Source: Silurus meridionalis (taxonomy: Eukaryota > Chordata > Actinopteri > Siluriformes > Siluridae). Taken from it: a stretch of 64,000 nt of DNA. A program made the position numbers and the translations under genes. Of the stretch, positions 25,141 to 33,159 are shown in pieces; position 1 is the first letter of the stretch, and each line of letters begins with the position of its first letter. The stretch lies in NCBI RefSeq assembly GCF_014805685.1, contig NC_060909.1:7521792-7585791 (forward strand), given 5' to 3'. The notes under the pieces were generated by a model. That model had not been told where the DNA came from and searched no databases. It saw only the letters and a list, made by a program, of their open reading frames with translations.

Positions 25141-28100
25141 CCTCTCAACCTTGTCCATTATTACACCGCTTTTCTAACACGCAGTCTTATATCATCCTGC
25201 AGGGAGTGTTTGTGTTTGTGCGCATGGCGCTCATAGAGCCCAGTGTGTGTTATTGTCCTTCAGCCCCAGTGCTGACGTAGACGAGCGCTGTTTTCCATCA
25301 GAGAGCATCAAACAGGCCAGCTAGGGCTCAGCTCACGTTTTAACACAAACCGGTTTCCCCTACACCGCCGGGTAAGGGTTCACGCACCAGTTAGAAATTA
25401 CAGCGACCTGCTGTCCGTTTCCTGGATGTCCGACTTTTCGAGAACGATAGCAGCTCTTAAAGTATACAGCTACTGTTTTTCTCAATCAGTTTCTCTTTGT
25501 ATGTCTGCACATGTTCTCTCCTCCCCCGATCTTGTCCGTGAGTCAGTATGCAGCGAGAACGTGACGTGTTTTTCCCACATACTTCAGCGCTCAATACTCG
25601 GTGTCGGACATCTCCAACAGTGCTCAGCATCCTGAAGCTTCCCAATGCCTGTACACACACACACACACACACACAGAGCGCATGAAAGTCATTACCCACG
25701 ACAGCATGTGTTTGTTAAATACCGAGCCTGAAAAATACTTTTTGATTTGAGTTTTTTTCCACACACACACAAGCCTCTGTGTTTTCTCGTTCTCATTCTC
25801 TTTCTATCTTGAGCTCTCTCCCACTTTCCTCTCCAGTCAGGTGCACTGCTACTGACTCATCTGGCCAGGTGACAAAAATAGCTAAATTATTCAGTAGTGG
25901 ATGCATATAGAACTACTCCGGATAGGAGCATCGACTCTATGAATAAACCCAAGCATATGGAATATAGAGTGCTAGCTTCTTGAAGAGGGACTGGGAGTAG
26001 CATGAATGAATGTGTGAGTCATCATCCTCCTTCATTGGTGCGTGCCTGTACTTCGTGTACTGTCTTAAGAATGAAGGAAGAGCAGCTCGGTCAGGATTTT
26101 GTTTTGTTTTAAATTGTTCGCCTTTTCCACCTGCGCATTCATTTGCGGAATTTGATGTCGAGTTCGCATGTGCACAGAGCGAACGCAGAGCTGCGCAACC
26201 TTTTGAAAAATCCTCGCTTTAGCACAAATCAAAACGTGCGTATGACTACTGAGCGCACACTTATAACGTGTCTACAGGTGATTCATTTAAATGATGTTGA
26301 GTGTATAGAGTGTGTGGCAGCCCGACACGGATTTTTACAGCCATTAGACATGCATAAAACAAGAGCACGACATATGGATTTGCATTTTAAAGGACATAAG
26401 TCATGTGTGTCACAGGTCTGGCATGGATTTGGAAGTGCACATGCATAAAACTAGCATTGGTATAGACTTATAGCGTCTTTGTATTTTCTATACTCCAATT
26501 AGGTTTGGGAGTTTTAAGATTAAATATCTTTCATTTGTTGGTTGTCATAAAATAGTGCAGACTGTGCTGAAAATACGAAGCACCTGTTTAATAGGCAAAT
26601 AACGAAAATCCAGTAGAAAAAAGGAAACCGGGCAAACAGTTTCCAATAGATCTGGAACTGACTGATATGGTACACTTTCTTTCCTCCTAATTTAAACCTA
26701 AATTGTGCTTTTTTCCGAAAGCTTAGAAGTGGATGCACATCGTTTCTGTGAAAGGCCAAGACCATGGGTTAATGCATAGCTGTCTGCCTTTAGCTAAACC
26801 TGAATGTTCTTTCGTGGTAAATTGCCTAATCAACAAACCTAACAATTTTATTAAGACATCCATCTTATTGCACTGCAGGTTCAGTCTGTGTTACACTATC
26901 TCTTTTGCCTGACTTTGCTTTGTATTTATTTTTCTTCTGCTTTAGAAACAGCTATCATGTATATATAATATTATTATTATTATTATTATTATATATTTTC
27001 TTTTTTTTACCAAAATTTTTTCAGGCCCCATCCCTGGAGAGGAGCATGCATCCGAAACTGTGCCTAAAATGCCAATCAGGAGGAAGCTAGCCATTTCTCC
27101 TATAAAGCCTGCATTGACTTGTGAAGGTGCAGCGTTAGCTCACTGTCCTCCAGGCCTGCAGGAGGTGCTGCGTCAAGAGGGTGTGTACCCGCTGCCTTAT
27201 ACCCCTGAGACACAGGCCTCCAGTGCTGCTCCAGTCTCCATACACCCTGATTCTACGTTCGATGTGGTTGTAGACGAAAACGCAGAGGAGACGACTCACG
27301 TTAACAGCACCGTAATCCTGTCTCCCAAATCACCCGATCCTCCTGGAGGTTCAGGCCTGAGCCAACTCCGTGTGCTGCGTGCCAATAATGCCATCGAGGC
27401 TTCTAAAAGGTAAAGAAAGAGAATCACTCGAAATGTTCACTTTATGGAGCTGAATTTACACAAACATTGTCATTACGTAGCTTTTACTGAATGACCAAGT
27501 TGAAAGACTGCGAGTAGTAACATTCCATGGTTTGTAGGTTAGAGATTCCTTCTCTTCTTGACCTTCGAAGATCCAAACCTTCCTACATGGCCATGACATC
27601 AGCAGCACAGGGAAAGCGCAAGCTCAACTGGTGAGTGTCTGTCCGTTAACTGGTCACTAGCCTGGTTATAGGACTTGTTATATAAAACAAATTGTATTTG
27701 TTGCCTTTTTTTTTTTGTTATGAATAAAACCAATACAAATGATGCCCAGAAATATGATTTTTTTTTTTATTTTTATCTCGGACACGTAAATGAGTGAAAA
27801 TAATAGCTAACATTATCCAGTGAAGATGGTTTAGTGTGTTAAGAGAGAGAGAAACAACTAATATTTTGTATCGCATGTGAACTATAATTACCTCCCCTAA
27901 ACAAACATTCAGCCATATCATAATGAAGCTGATGTTTGTAGCGCAGCAGGTGGCAGGATTTAGAATGATGGTGATAGATTTCAGTTGCATATGAAATGCT
28001 GTTTTGTTTTGTTTTGTTTGTTTTTTTAACTTGCATTGCTTTGTTTATGTTTGTCCACTTCTCCAGCTTTGGAAAAGAGATCGGCCCAGAAGCCCCACAG

Positions 28101-28742
28101 GGTGCTGCAGCTCCCAAACGTATAAAGCGTGATCCCTCCGACACCACCAAACCACTCCGTGTGCGCCGTTTTGGAGGTGAGCGCGGTCTTTCGTACAACT
28201 TCCTTCACATACGCCACTCTTTTAACTAAATCCCATCGCTGACCTCTTCAGTTAATCTCAGAGTTAGCTTCCAGCTGTCCAGAATACACCCCTTTGGGCT
28301 TTGTCCTTATTTCAGAAGTGAAGCACGAGCATCCCTCGTGGCTTTAGAATCTATTATGTTTGTTGAAGTGCTAATGAAGTGTTGGGGCTAGGCCACCTGA
28401 CAGCTGTTAAACTCTCAGCCAGAAAAAGAAATTCCCAGGCTCCTCCCATTCCCACCGCCTCTTCCACATGAGGTCTCTTTTTCCTGTCTTCTTACTATTA
28501 ATCCATAAATCGCTTTCGACCTTCCTTTCTTTTCAGAAAACCTTAAACGGTTTATTGTTTTGTTTTTAAATTTCTTCTTCATGTCGTCCTTCTGCGCTTC
28601 AGCGTCGTCCGAGAACGAGCCCAGCAGGAGAGTGATGCGCAGCATCTCCGAGGGAAACCTGCACCAGCTCGTCCCTCAGAAAGCCAAATCAACTTTTCTG
28701 GGCCCCGCTGCCTTGTTCAAGAAAGTCACCAAGAGGATGTGA
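3217..28742 (+). CDS. kif18a: kif18a, kinesin-8 motor protein (16 exons, 5' end outside the window)
   Basis: Plus-end-directed kinesin-8 that accumulates at kinetochore microtubule ends, dampens their dynamics and aligns chromosomes in mitosis (family knowledge). Joining 3217-3374, 3777-3881, 5561-5671, 6965-7162, 11039-11215, 13130-13204, 13410-13510, 16075-16237, 16555-16719, 17957-18078, 18665-18909, 19371-19409, 27025-27409, 27538-27630, 28067-28176 and 28603-28742 gives 2387 nt: two bases of a split codon, then 794 residues and a TGA. All junctions are GT-AG and phase-compatible. Numbering from the first whole codon, I see the P-loop [10 protein letters not shown] (4-13), switch I NASSSRSH (113-120), switch II DLAGSE (149-154), a neck and charged coiled coil (about 250-460), an RGVVW motif (497-501) and a basic Ser/Pro-rich tail ending KKVTKRM. 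The motor start (about 100 residues) is missing because it lies upstream. With it, length would be about 900, as in human KIF18A. KIF18B is the alternative; the tail ([15 protein letters not shown]) favours KIF18A. Confidence 0.96.
3777..3881 (+). CDS. kif18a: kif18a exon: motor, [10 protein letters not shown]
   Basis: Thirty-five codons in phase 0 at both ends, acceptor aatcaacag and donor gtatgt. It contains the kinesin signature [10 protein letters not shown] and a [17 protein letters not shown] segment typical of kinesin-8. Confidence 0.95.
3977..4044. repeat. (TA)n microsatellite
   Basis: Pure TA dinucleotides in the kif18a intron; the open frames across it are artefacts. Confidence 0.97.
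4175..4432. mobile_element. hAT-like fragment (AGGTCTTAA repeat)
   Basis: Contains aggtcttaaaattcattctt and gactttgtgaaacc, closely matching 7845-7910 of the better copy. Only the right-hand part is present and nothing coding remains. Confidence 0.6.
5495..5533. repeat. (TG)n microsatellite
   Basis: TG tract ending 27 bases before a kif18a acceptor; such tracts can affect splicing efficiency (inference). Confidence 0.95.
5561..5671 (+). CDS. kif18a: kif18a exon: motor switch I
   Basis: Thirty-seven codons in phase 0, acceptor tgctttgtag and donor gtaaaa. It carries NRTQHPTD and the switch I motif [11 protein letters not shown], which coordinates nucleotide-dependent changes in the motor. 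A (TG)n tract lies just upstream of the acceptor. Confidence 0.95.
6567..6637. repeat. (TA)n(TG)n(CG)n microsatellite
   Basis: Adjacent TA, TG and short CG runs, a compound dinucleotide tract in an intron. Confidence 0.97.
6965..7162 (+). CDS. kif18a: kif18a exon: motor switch II
   Basis: Sixty-six codons in phase 0, acceptor tctgggcag and donor gtaact. It encodes [17 protein letters not shown], switch II ([11 protein letters not shown]) and the [14 protein letters not shown] helix that contacts tubulin. Confidence 0.96.
7376..7930. mobile_element. hAT-like non-autonomous element with transposase N-terminal trace
   Basis: Right end ggtgaaacctgcagaaaccctg; repeated gtcttaa words at both ends. 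At about 7744-7785 the + strand reads [15 protein letters not shown], which resembles the KCKFxDxWL start of fish hAT/BED-type transposases. The rest of the transposase is gone. It lies wholly in a kif18a intron. Confidence 0.65.
8910..9000 (-). repeat. SINE fragment
   Basis: gcatttggcagacacagtta and the following gactctacagcattaca match the complement of the 3' body of common fish tRNA-SINEs (the gtcgctttggataa...gccaaatgc segment). A similar, longer piece lies at 29410-29580. Confidence 0.6.
11039..11215 (+). CDS. kif18a: kif18a exon: end of motor domain
   Basis: Fifty-nine codons in phase 0, acceptor tctggtttag and donor gtaaga. It contains [20 protein letters not shown] and [13 protein letters not shown], the conserved end of the kinesin motor and start of the neck. 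Confidence 0.96.
11470..11881. mobile_element. Non-autonomous DNA transposon with GTACTCACTTTTGT ends
   Basis: The left end has gggggtactcacta and the right end gtgtactcacttttgtgaga; an internal copy of gtgtactcacttttgttg lies at 11682. This is a fish repeat family I have seen before, probably Tc1/mariner-related. No intact frame. It contains the perfect hairpin at 11544-11601. Confidence 0.6.
11544..11601. repeat. Perfect 26-bp inverted repeat with 6-nt loop
   Basis: The arm 11544-11569 (cagagctgcacagg...) is exactly complementary to 11576-11601, leaving agagga as the loop. It lies inside the old transposon at 11470-11881, whose flanks are otherwise diverged. Confidence 0.95.
13130..13204 (+). 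CDS. kif18a: kif18a exon: neck region
   Basis: Twenty-five codons in phase 0, acceptor ttcctgcag and donor gtaaat. It encodes [20 protein letters not shown] then KQKAE, matching the KIF18A neck segment after the motor. Confidence 0.93.
13410..13510 (+). CDS. kif18a: kif18a exon: neck/coiled coil
   Basis: Thirty-three codons plus two bases (phase 2 exit), acceptor tgtttgcag and donor gtaagc. It encodes [19 protein letters not shown], then a polar linker, and ends FEK across the splice. Confidence 0.93.
13700..14560. other. Complex intronic sequence, possible regulatory DNA
   Basis: A kif18a intron segment with mixed, non-repetitive composition (around 13800-13920 and 14200-14480), split by purine-rich ggga runs. 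I see no gene. Its complexity contrasts with the AT-rich intron around it. It could be a conserved element or a CpG-richer patch. Confidence 0.3.
14852..15328. mobile_element. hAT-type MITE with perfect 8-bp target duplication
   Basis: A 477-bp element flanked by CTATATGT at 14844-14851 and again at 15329-15336. Ends ccgtggtccccagg and ttgggggccgctg are inverted repeats. Shared internal sequence (ggggctgctccggccgctaac) shows it is the same family as 2038-2417, in reverse orientation. Confidence 0.9.
16075..16237 (+). CDS. kif18a: kif18a exon: charged coiled coil
   Basis: One base completing the split codon plus 54 codons, acceptor gtgctgcag and donor gtacca. It contains heptad-like charged sequence ([20 protein letters not shown]) ending DDKAEK. 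An ATG near the exon start is internal, not a start codon. Confidence 0.93.
16555..16719 (+). CDS. kif18a: kif18a exon: coiled coil with [12 protein letters not shown]
   Basis: Fifty-five codons in phase 0, acceptor gtgtgttag directly after a (TG)n tract, donor gttagt. [20 protein letters not shown] corresponds to the conserved NWLHRVEKEMGLL stretch of KIF18A. Confidence 0.94.
17957..18078 (+). CDS. kif18a: kif18a exon: ELKKEL coiled coil
   Basis: Forty codons plus two bases (phase 2), acceptor ctgtgcacag and donor gtaggt. It encodes [20 protein letters not shown] followed by [20 protein letters not shown]. Confidence 0.93.
18250..18306. repeat. (TA)n microsatellite
   Basis: Pure TA run in the intron before the exon at 18665. 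Confidence 0.96.
18665..18909 (+). CDS. kif18a: kif18a exon with PP1-docking-like motif
   Basis: Eighty-one whole codons with split codons at both ends, acceptor ctctttcccag and donor gtgagt. It encodes [20 protein letters not shown], then [24 protein letters not shown] sits where human KIF18A has its RVxF-type protein phosphatase 1 site. A Ser-rich linker follows. Confidence 0.95.
19371..19409 (+). CDS. kif18a: kif18a micro-exon: [14 protein letters not shown]
   Basis: Only 39 nt, with acceptor ttccctacag and a strong donor gtaagtg. In phase it gives [12 protein letters not shown], matching the TEKRTRRK basic patch in human KIF18A. It is followed by the largest intron, 7.6 kb. Confidence 0.88.
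21755..21985 (+). pseudogene. BED-type zinc-finger fragment of a hAT-like transposase
   Basis: Reads [20 protein letters not shown] then [18 protein letters not shown] and HANSKKH: C-x2-C-x16-H-x5-H spacing fits a BED-like DNA-binding finger. The frame then runs into low-similarity sequence and stops; no catalytic domain follows because the LINE starts at about 22085. Confidence 0.55.
22085..24030 (-). mobile_element. 5'-truncated RTE/jockey-type LINE, reverse transcriptase relic
   Basis: On the minus strand, pieces of a non-LTR reverse transcriptase lie in order. 23991-23728 is a linker with [17 protein letters not shown]. 23152-22750 is the palm with [39 protein letters not shown] and [15 protein letters not shown] (motif A aspartate present). 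22749-22560 has [19 protein letters not shown] and then CGDD, where active enzymes have (F/Y)xDD. 22420-22310 holds [21 protein letters not shown]. Frameshifts and stops separate the pieces, the endonuclease is absent, and an (AT)n tract at 22425-22530 breaks it. It is dead. The clade call is from memory of fish LINEs. Confidence 0.85.
22425..22530. repeat. (AT)n microsatellite inside the LINE
   Basis: Interrupts the reverse transcriptase relic: LINE-like sequence continues on both sides. Confidence 0.95.
24620..27000. other. kif18a intron remainder
   Basis: No coding exon is visible. 24880-25060 and 25200-25640 are richer in CpG and less repetitive than their surroundings. (CA)n tracts lie at 25093-25137 and 25651-25675. 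A short (ATT)n run lies near 26963. Confidence 0.4.
25093..25137. repeat. (CA)n microsatellite
   Basis: CA run in the largest kif18a intron. Confidence 0.96.
27025..27409 (+). CDS. kif18a: kif18a exon: large tail exon
   Basis: 127 whole codons with two split codons, acceptor ttttttcag and donor gtaaag. It encodes a Pro/Ser-rich tail including [12 protein letters not shown], a [14 protein letters not shown] segment and [10 protein letters not shown] (human YTPEDCRK and DSTFTICED regions). No globular domain is visible. SP sites (SPIKP, SPKSP) suggest mitotic kinase targets (inference). Confidence 0.94.
27538..27630 (+). CDS. kif18a: kif18a exon: [15 protein letters not shown]
   Basis: Thirty codons with split codons at both ends, acceptor ggtttgtag and donor gtgagt. 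[16 protein letters not shown] is the best tail landmark for KIF18A rather than KIF18B. Confidence 0.94.
28067..28176 (+). CDS. kif18a: kif18a exon: basic tail with RRFG
   Basis: Thirty-six whole codons with split ends, acceptor cttctccag and donor gtgagc. It is Lys/Arg rich ([18 protein letters not shown]), in line with the microtubule- and nucleus-directed tail of KIF18A. Confidence 0.93.
28603..28742 (+). CDS. kif18a: kif18a last coding exon
   Basis: Acceptor tgcgcttcag; 45 codons then TGA at 28740-28742. It encodes [15 protein letters not shown] and ends LFKKVTKRM. Human KIF18A ends close to the SISEGNL-like motif, so this fish tail is about 30 residues longer. Confidence 0.94.
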
Positions 28743-29090
28743 AATAATTCCAGCATGACCACTTAAACACACACAAGCCTTATGCACTGATCGCTTATTC
28801 CTCTCTCACACACCTCTCCATATTGGACATTGTGAGGACCTAAAGGTTTAAACTGGACTATGTTGATGTAGTAAATGTTTTCTTTTTTTTGTTTGTTTTT
28901 TTAAATGTACAGCTTTTAAAATGAAAGTAAAATAACTTTGTATATAGAAAGTTTCAATCTAGTGACGTAAAAAACCTGTGATGATTTTGTTCTTAGCTCC
29001 TCATGCTTAATTTTTTTCCCATCTAGAGAAACATTTTAAAATTTCCCCTGTAAGGAAAGCAATTGTAATAAAAAGCTCTGGACTCGTTTG
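28743..29090 (+). other. kif18a: kif18a 3' UTR with poly(A) signal
   Basis: A canonical AATAAA lies at 29067-29072, about 325 bases after the stop, followed by a GT-rich stretch (tcgtttgtg) that suits the cleavage/GU element. T-rich sequence fills the rest. Confidence 0.8.
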
Positions 29091-29409
29091 TGCAGCTGCT
29101 TGTATTGGATTCATTTCTTCAGAAGTTATTGATAATTTTCTCAAAAGATTTTACTTATTTGATCATTTATATGATTCTATCAAATGGTCGACTGGGTTTG
29201 ACTTCAGAACTTGTTTACACAATGTTGTCTGCAATCTTGATTAAGGTCTCTGGACTGGACACACTAGCTAATTACTATTGCGTGTAGTACCACCACACTA
29301 GCATCACTTTTTATATTTAAATCCTGATTTGACTTATCTTTGAAATTGAAGAGTTGATAATTGTATTAATATTACTTCAATTTAATGATAATATAACTTC
29401 CACTCTTTA

Positions 29410-29580
29410 CATTTTATTTGCATTTATGGCATTTGGCAGATGCCCTTATCAAGAGCTACTTACATTTATTCATTCATTCATGCAACTGAGCAACTATTGG
29501 GTTAAGGGCCTTGCTCAGGGGCCAAAGAGTGATTGTGTGGCTGGGATTTGAACTCTCAACCTTCAGACCACCTCGCAGCC
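29410..29580 (-). repeat. tRNA-derived SINE fragment (reverse orientation)
   Basis: gcatttggcagatgcccttatc, then ttaagggccttgctcagggg and gtggctgggatttgaactc are hallmark fish SINE segments read from the 3' end to the B-box region. It ends just upstream of the putative start codon of the small gene at 29599. Confidence 0.8.
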
Positions 29581-29598
29581 TGGAAGTGTTAAAATTAT

Positions 29599-30963
29599 AT
29601 GCTACATGGTTTTATTGATCCAGAGTGTTCCAATAAATCGAGATGTGCCGTTTTCGCCCATCCAGCTGGTTCCTTTGACGATCCAAAGTACTGGATGTGA
29701 TTTTTACACCATATAAATGGAAAAAACTTTTTTCTTCTCAACCTCTGACACTACCAACAAGCCACAGAGCATCAAATATAATGATATGTTTTTCTGGCAA
29801 CAGTTTCAAGATCTTTGCTTGATTGGCTAAGCATACTTAACGTTCCATCACAATTAGCATTTTAGAGCAAAGTGTAGTTTTTTTTTTTCTTCATGTTTTT
29901 ACAGAATTCTGATGTGTTTGCTGGCTACAGGAGAAGGGTCTGTGATTGAACAGCTGTAATTTGGATCTGATGGCTTCATTTATAGCTGCATTGGCTTTAT
30001 AACCGAGTCTACAATATTCCGTTAAATTGTAACATTAACCTTTTAAACCCCTTGATTGATAAACTTTTTTTCAGGGATTTCCCAGTTAAAGAGGTCATCA
30101 CAAAAGCACAATGTTCCACCAACAGAAAAGTAAATTCTCTGAAGTTGAAATGTTTTTTTCCTTCTTATTATTTGCTTCCACTAGCAGATAATTCAACATT
30201 GCACCAATTTTATTTAGGTGAACTGACGTGGAAAACCGGCGGATAGAAGACTGCTATAACTATTATATTTGGTTTGGTTTGTTCTGGTACAGTTGAATTA
30301 TATTGTTATTAATTTTTTGGTTTAATTGTATTTGTTTTAATGACTGCAACTTAATTAGACTGAAATTAATTGAAAAAAAAGAAAATGAAGTACAAATTTA
30401 CAGCTTTTACATTTTTTTTTGTCAAATTACTAAAATTGCCACACAAAAAAAGCTTGCCGTGATCTATTGTAATCATTTTAAATGGAATGATTTTGTATAT
30501 TCAATCTGTGGGGGGCAGGCTTTTGACCCTGTCCTGGTTCCCACTGAGAGCATATCAATAAAACAGACATTTCCTGTGGGAGTTCAGAAACCCTGCACCA
30601 GCAAAATCATCGACTCCAAGTGTGAGTCCAGACGCTCATTTAAAAAAAAAATCAACAAGAAGGAGGTAAAGAAAGTAAAGGGATCAAGTGTGGAAGAGAA
30701 CCAGAAGCTTGTTCACCCCATTCTGCTCTGCAGGGTTTCTATGGTTTCATTGTGTGTTAAAGCTCAATGGCAAAGCAGTTTGTGTTTATTGTAAAACATT
30801 ACTTCATTTTTATATCAAGCTATTTTTTTCTTCTTCTCAGGAACAAAACAAGAACGATCTCATGGAGCACTGTGAGAAATTCCGAGAAAAAGAATTTTTT
30901 GTGCCATATACAACGTTCATCTCTGTTCATATTGATCAGTTGGTGGAGTTGAATGAAATGTAG
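29599..30963 (+). CDS. Unrecognised small five-exon gene, predicted 157 residues
   Basis: Five segments join in compatible phases: 29599-29696, 29905-29955, 30075-30129, 30519-30665, 30841-30963 (474 nt, stop TAG). Acceptors at 29904 (tttttacag), 30074 (tttttttcag) and 30840 (ttcttctcag) are good; 30518 (ggggggcag) is weak. Donors at 30130 (gtaaat) and 30666 (gtaaag) are fair; 29697 (gtgatt) and 29956 (gtaatt) are weak. The product contains FAHPAGSFDDPKYW, then ILMCLLATGEGSVIEQL, AFDPVLVPTESISIKQTF, a Lys-rich RSFKKKINKKE and a C-terminus FREKEFFVPYTTFISVHIDQ. I see no signal peptide, membrane segment or known domain. An in-frame TAA at 29590 precedes the ATG, but an alternative acceptor at 29622 would allow upstream exons. 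It could be a real lineage gene, the 3' part of a larger one, or chance; no function is proposed. Confidence 0.5.
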
Positions 30964-31315
30964 ACAAAACAGTAACGGGAGCTCGGCACTATTCTCCTGA
31001 GTCATTTATTTTTTTATATTTCCACTGTCAGTCATCATCGAATCGGATGTTAAACGTGCATTTGGACATCTGCATCTTTCCATCTTTGAGCGTTGTAACT
31101 ATTGCTTCAGAGGAAAAATATCTACATTTTGATGCAAGTTTCACAATTTGCGTTTGGTATCTTAGTGCAGCTGCTTCAAGGCCTGAACAGCACTCATACA
31201 TCTCTCTTCAATCCCCGCTCTCTTTCGCTCTGTCACACTAAGTCGGGGATGAGAATCTTTTCACTGAAGCTCTTTTGTTTTTTTTGTTTTTTTCTTCAGA
31301 AAAAGGGAGGTCTTG

Positions 31316-31321
31316 AATAAA
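31316..31321 (+). terminator. Poly(A) signal AATAAA downstream of the small gene
   Basis: Canonical hexamer about 350 bases after the predicted TAG at 30961-30963, followed by T-rich sequence (cttttgtctc). It supports a + strand transcript ending near 31340. Confidence 0.55.
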
Positions 31322-31339
31322 GTTTATTAACTTTTGTCT

Positions 31340-31425
31340 CAACCAATGAGGCGGCTGCTGGGTTTGAAACCGCGTCCAATAAGGCAGACCGAGAGGCCGG
31401 AGGCGGACGTTGCTTAGCAACTGCA
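31340..31425. promoter_or_regulatory. CCAAT boxes plus X-box-like site (possible promoter)
   Basis: CCAAT at 31343-31347 and 31376-31380, a locally GC-rich stretch, and gttgcttagcaac at 31409-31421. That last is a near-palindrome close to the RFX X-box: the right half RGYAAC is exact and the left half GTNRCC has one mismatch. A donor-like gtagaa follows ctgcag at 31427. No downstream coding exon could be assigned. Confidence 0.45.
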
Positions 31426-31439
31426 GGTAGAATCTAGGA

Positions 31440-31502
31440 TCATGTCGAAGTCATTGTCTTATCTTAGATCCATGTGAGACCTCACATGTTTATTACTGTG
31501 GA

Positions 31503-31535
<33 letters not shown>

Positions 31536-33150
31536 TAGTTATGGTAAAAACATTTTTGTGACAAATGTTACACAAAGCATGCAAAGTTACTTATTGGTTT
31601 AAAGGGCAAAAATCACAACAGAAAGTCTCATGTTTCTTAGCCGTTTAGCAAAATGAGCCTTCGTAGCCTTTAGGTTTTTGCACTTGCAAATGTGTGCCAA
31701 TAACAAAAGCACTCCATGAGTTGGTCCAATGGTTTTTGCTGGATCAATGAAACCAGTTCATGCTGGTTTTGTGGCTGGAAAGTGTAATACCCTCAAAATA
31801 TTTCAGGAGTCGATACACATTTGCAAACAGGACTGTTAGCAAACTAAAACTAACACTTTATAAACCCTATATAGCTGAGTGACCTGTTGATTTTCTCCTT
31901 AGTTAGCATGAACCCTCATTTCAGCTAGACAGTTATGTATTTTGCTCATAAGAACCCAGCGATTGGGGCAAGTGAGGACAAAACAGTGTGACAAGGCAAG
32001 CGCTGATTTCGAACAGAGACTTTTGAGGAGTGTTGCTGCATTTTAACTCGCACTCTTCTCATAACAGGTGAGTGGCGGAAGAAAACGCACTCATCCTCCT
32101 ACATGCCGACGTAAACAGATGCGTGCGCTCCTCCCACGATGCGACACAGCATCGTTGTCGCCCCACCTCCCCCCCAACCCCAACTAGCCGCTTCACAGAT
32201 GCCATCCTTTTGTCCCCAGGTAATTACAGCAGCGTCTCTGAGCCTACAGCACAATCCGGCCTTGAGCACTTTTCATCCCACCGGCACGCCAAACATATTT
32301 AACACACTAATATAACGCCTTTATTCGGCCTGCTGACATAAGACAGGATAACTCCGGATTCAGGATGTGGGTCAGGGGTCATATTCTTATCAAGTTACAT
32401 GAACTGAGCTGTATGACATCAGTGTGTAAATAATTAGACCATGTTGACTTGAGTGTGGGTTCAGGTTCTTATGTTCATGTTTCATGAGTATTTATTCATT
32501 ACATAAAAAAAAAGGTTTTTATTAAACATTATTGTAGGCTTGAAAATTAATTTGCTTATTTAATTATTCTGTATTATCATTGTTTAGTAGATATTTTGCC
32601 TTGCTTTCATTGGCTTATTTTGATGTGTCTTCCAATTAAAGGGTGTATATAAAACTTTTGTATGGTTGTGATTTCAAAGTGTTTCCAAGTCAAAATCAAA
32701 TGAACAGAAACAGACATTTAAATATGCACTACTATGAGAAATAAAAAATAATAATAAAAAAAACTATGTTTTCTATTTTGTTTTGTTATTTGTTACATTG
32801 TCTATTTTATTTTGTTTTCAATTAATATTAATAATAATAAAAAAAAAACACATTGTAATATATTAGCATATCCCTATATTAAGATATTTGGTGAGAATGG
32901 GTCTGACGTCTAAAATGATATTATTCTATTATTTTATTTTTATTATTGTTGTTCTTGTTATTCTTTTTGTTATTATTTCAGGAGTTGTATAGTACTAGTA
33001 TTTATATCCAGTCAGGTTTAGAATTATTTGAGCATTGACTAAAGTTAGTGTTGTTCAGCTGTCTACCACTAAACAATTGCAATTTTTGTAAATAATTATT
33101 TACGTTAACTTTTTTATAAGTTATTATTATTTTCCTTTAAGGACATTTGG
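31440..33150. other. Intergenic; no convincing gene
   Basis: (TG)n at 31503-31533. 32040-32400 is complex and GC-richer, with an acceptor-like ctcataacag (ends 32067) and a donor-like ccccag/gtaatt at 32220, so it might be a non-coding exon or conserved element. AT-rich sequence follows. Confidence 0.35.
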
Positions 33151-33159
33151 CGGCTCAGC

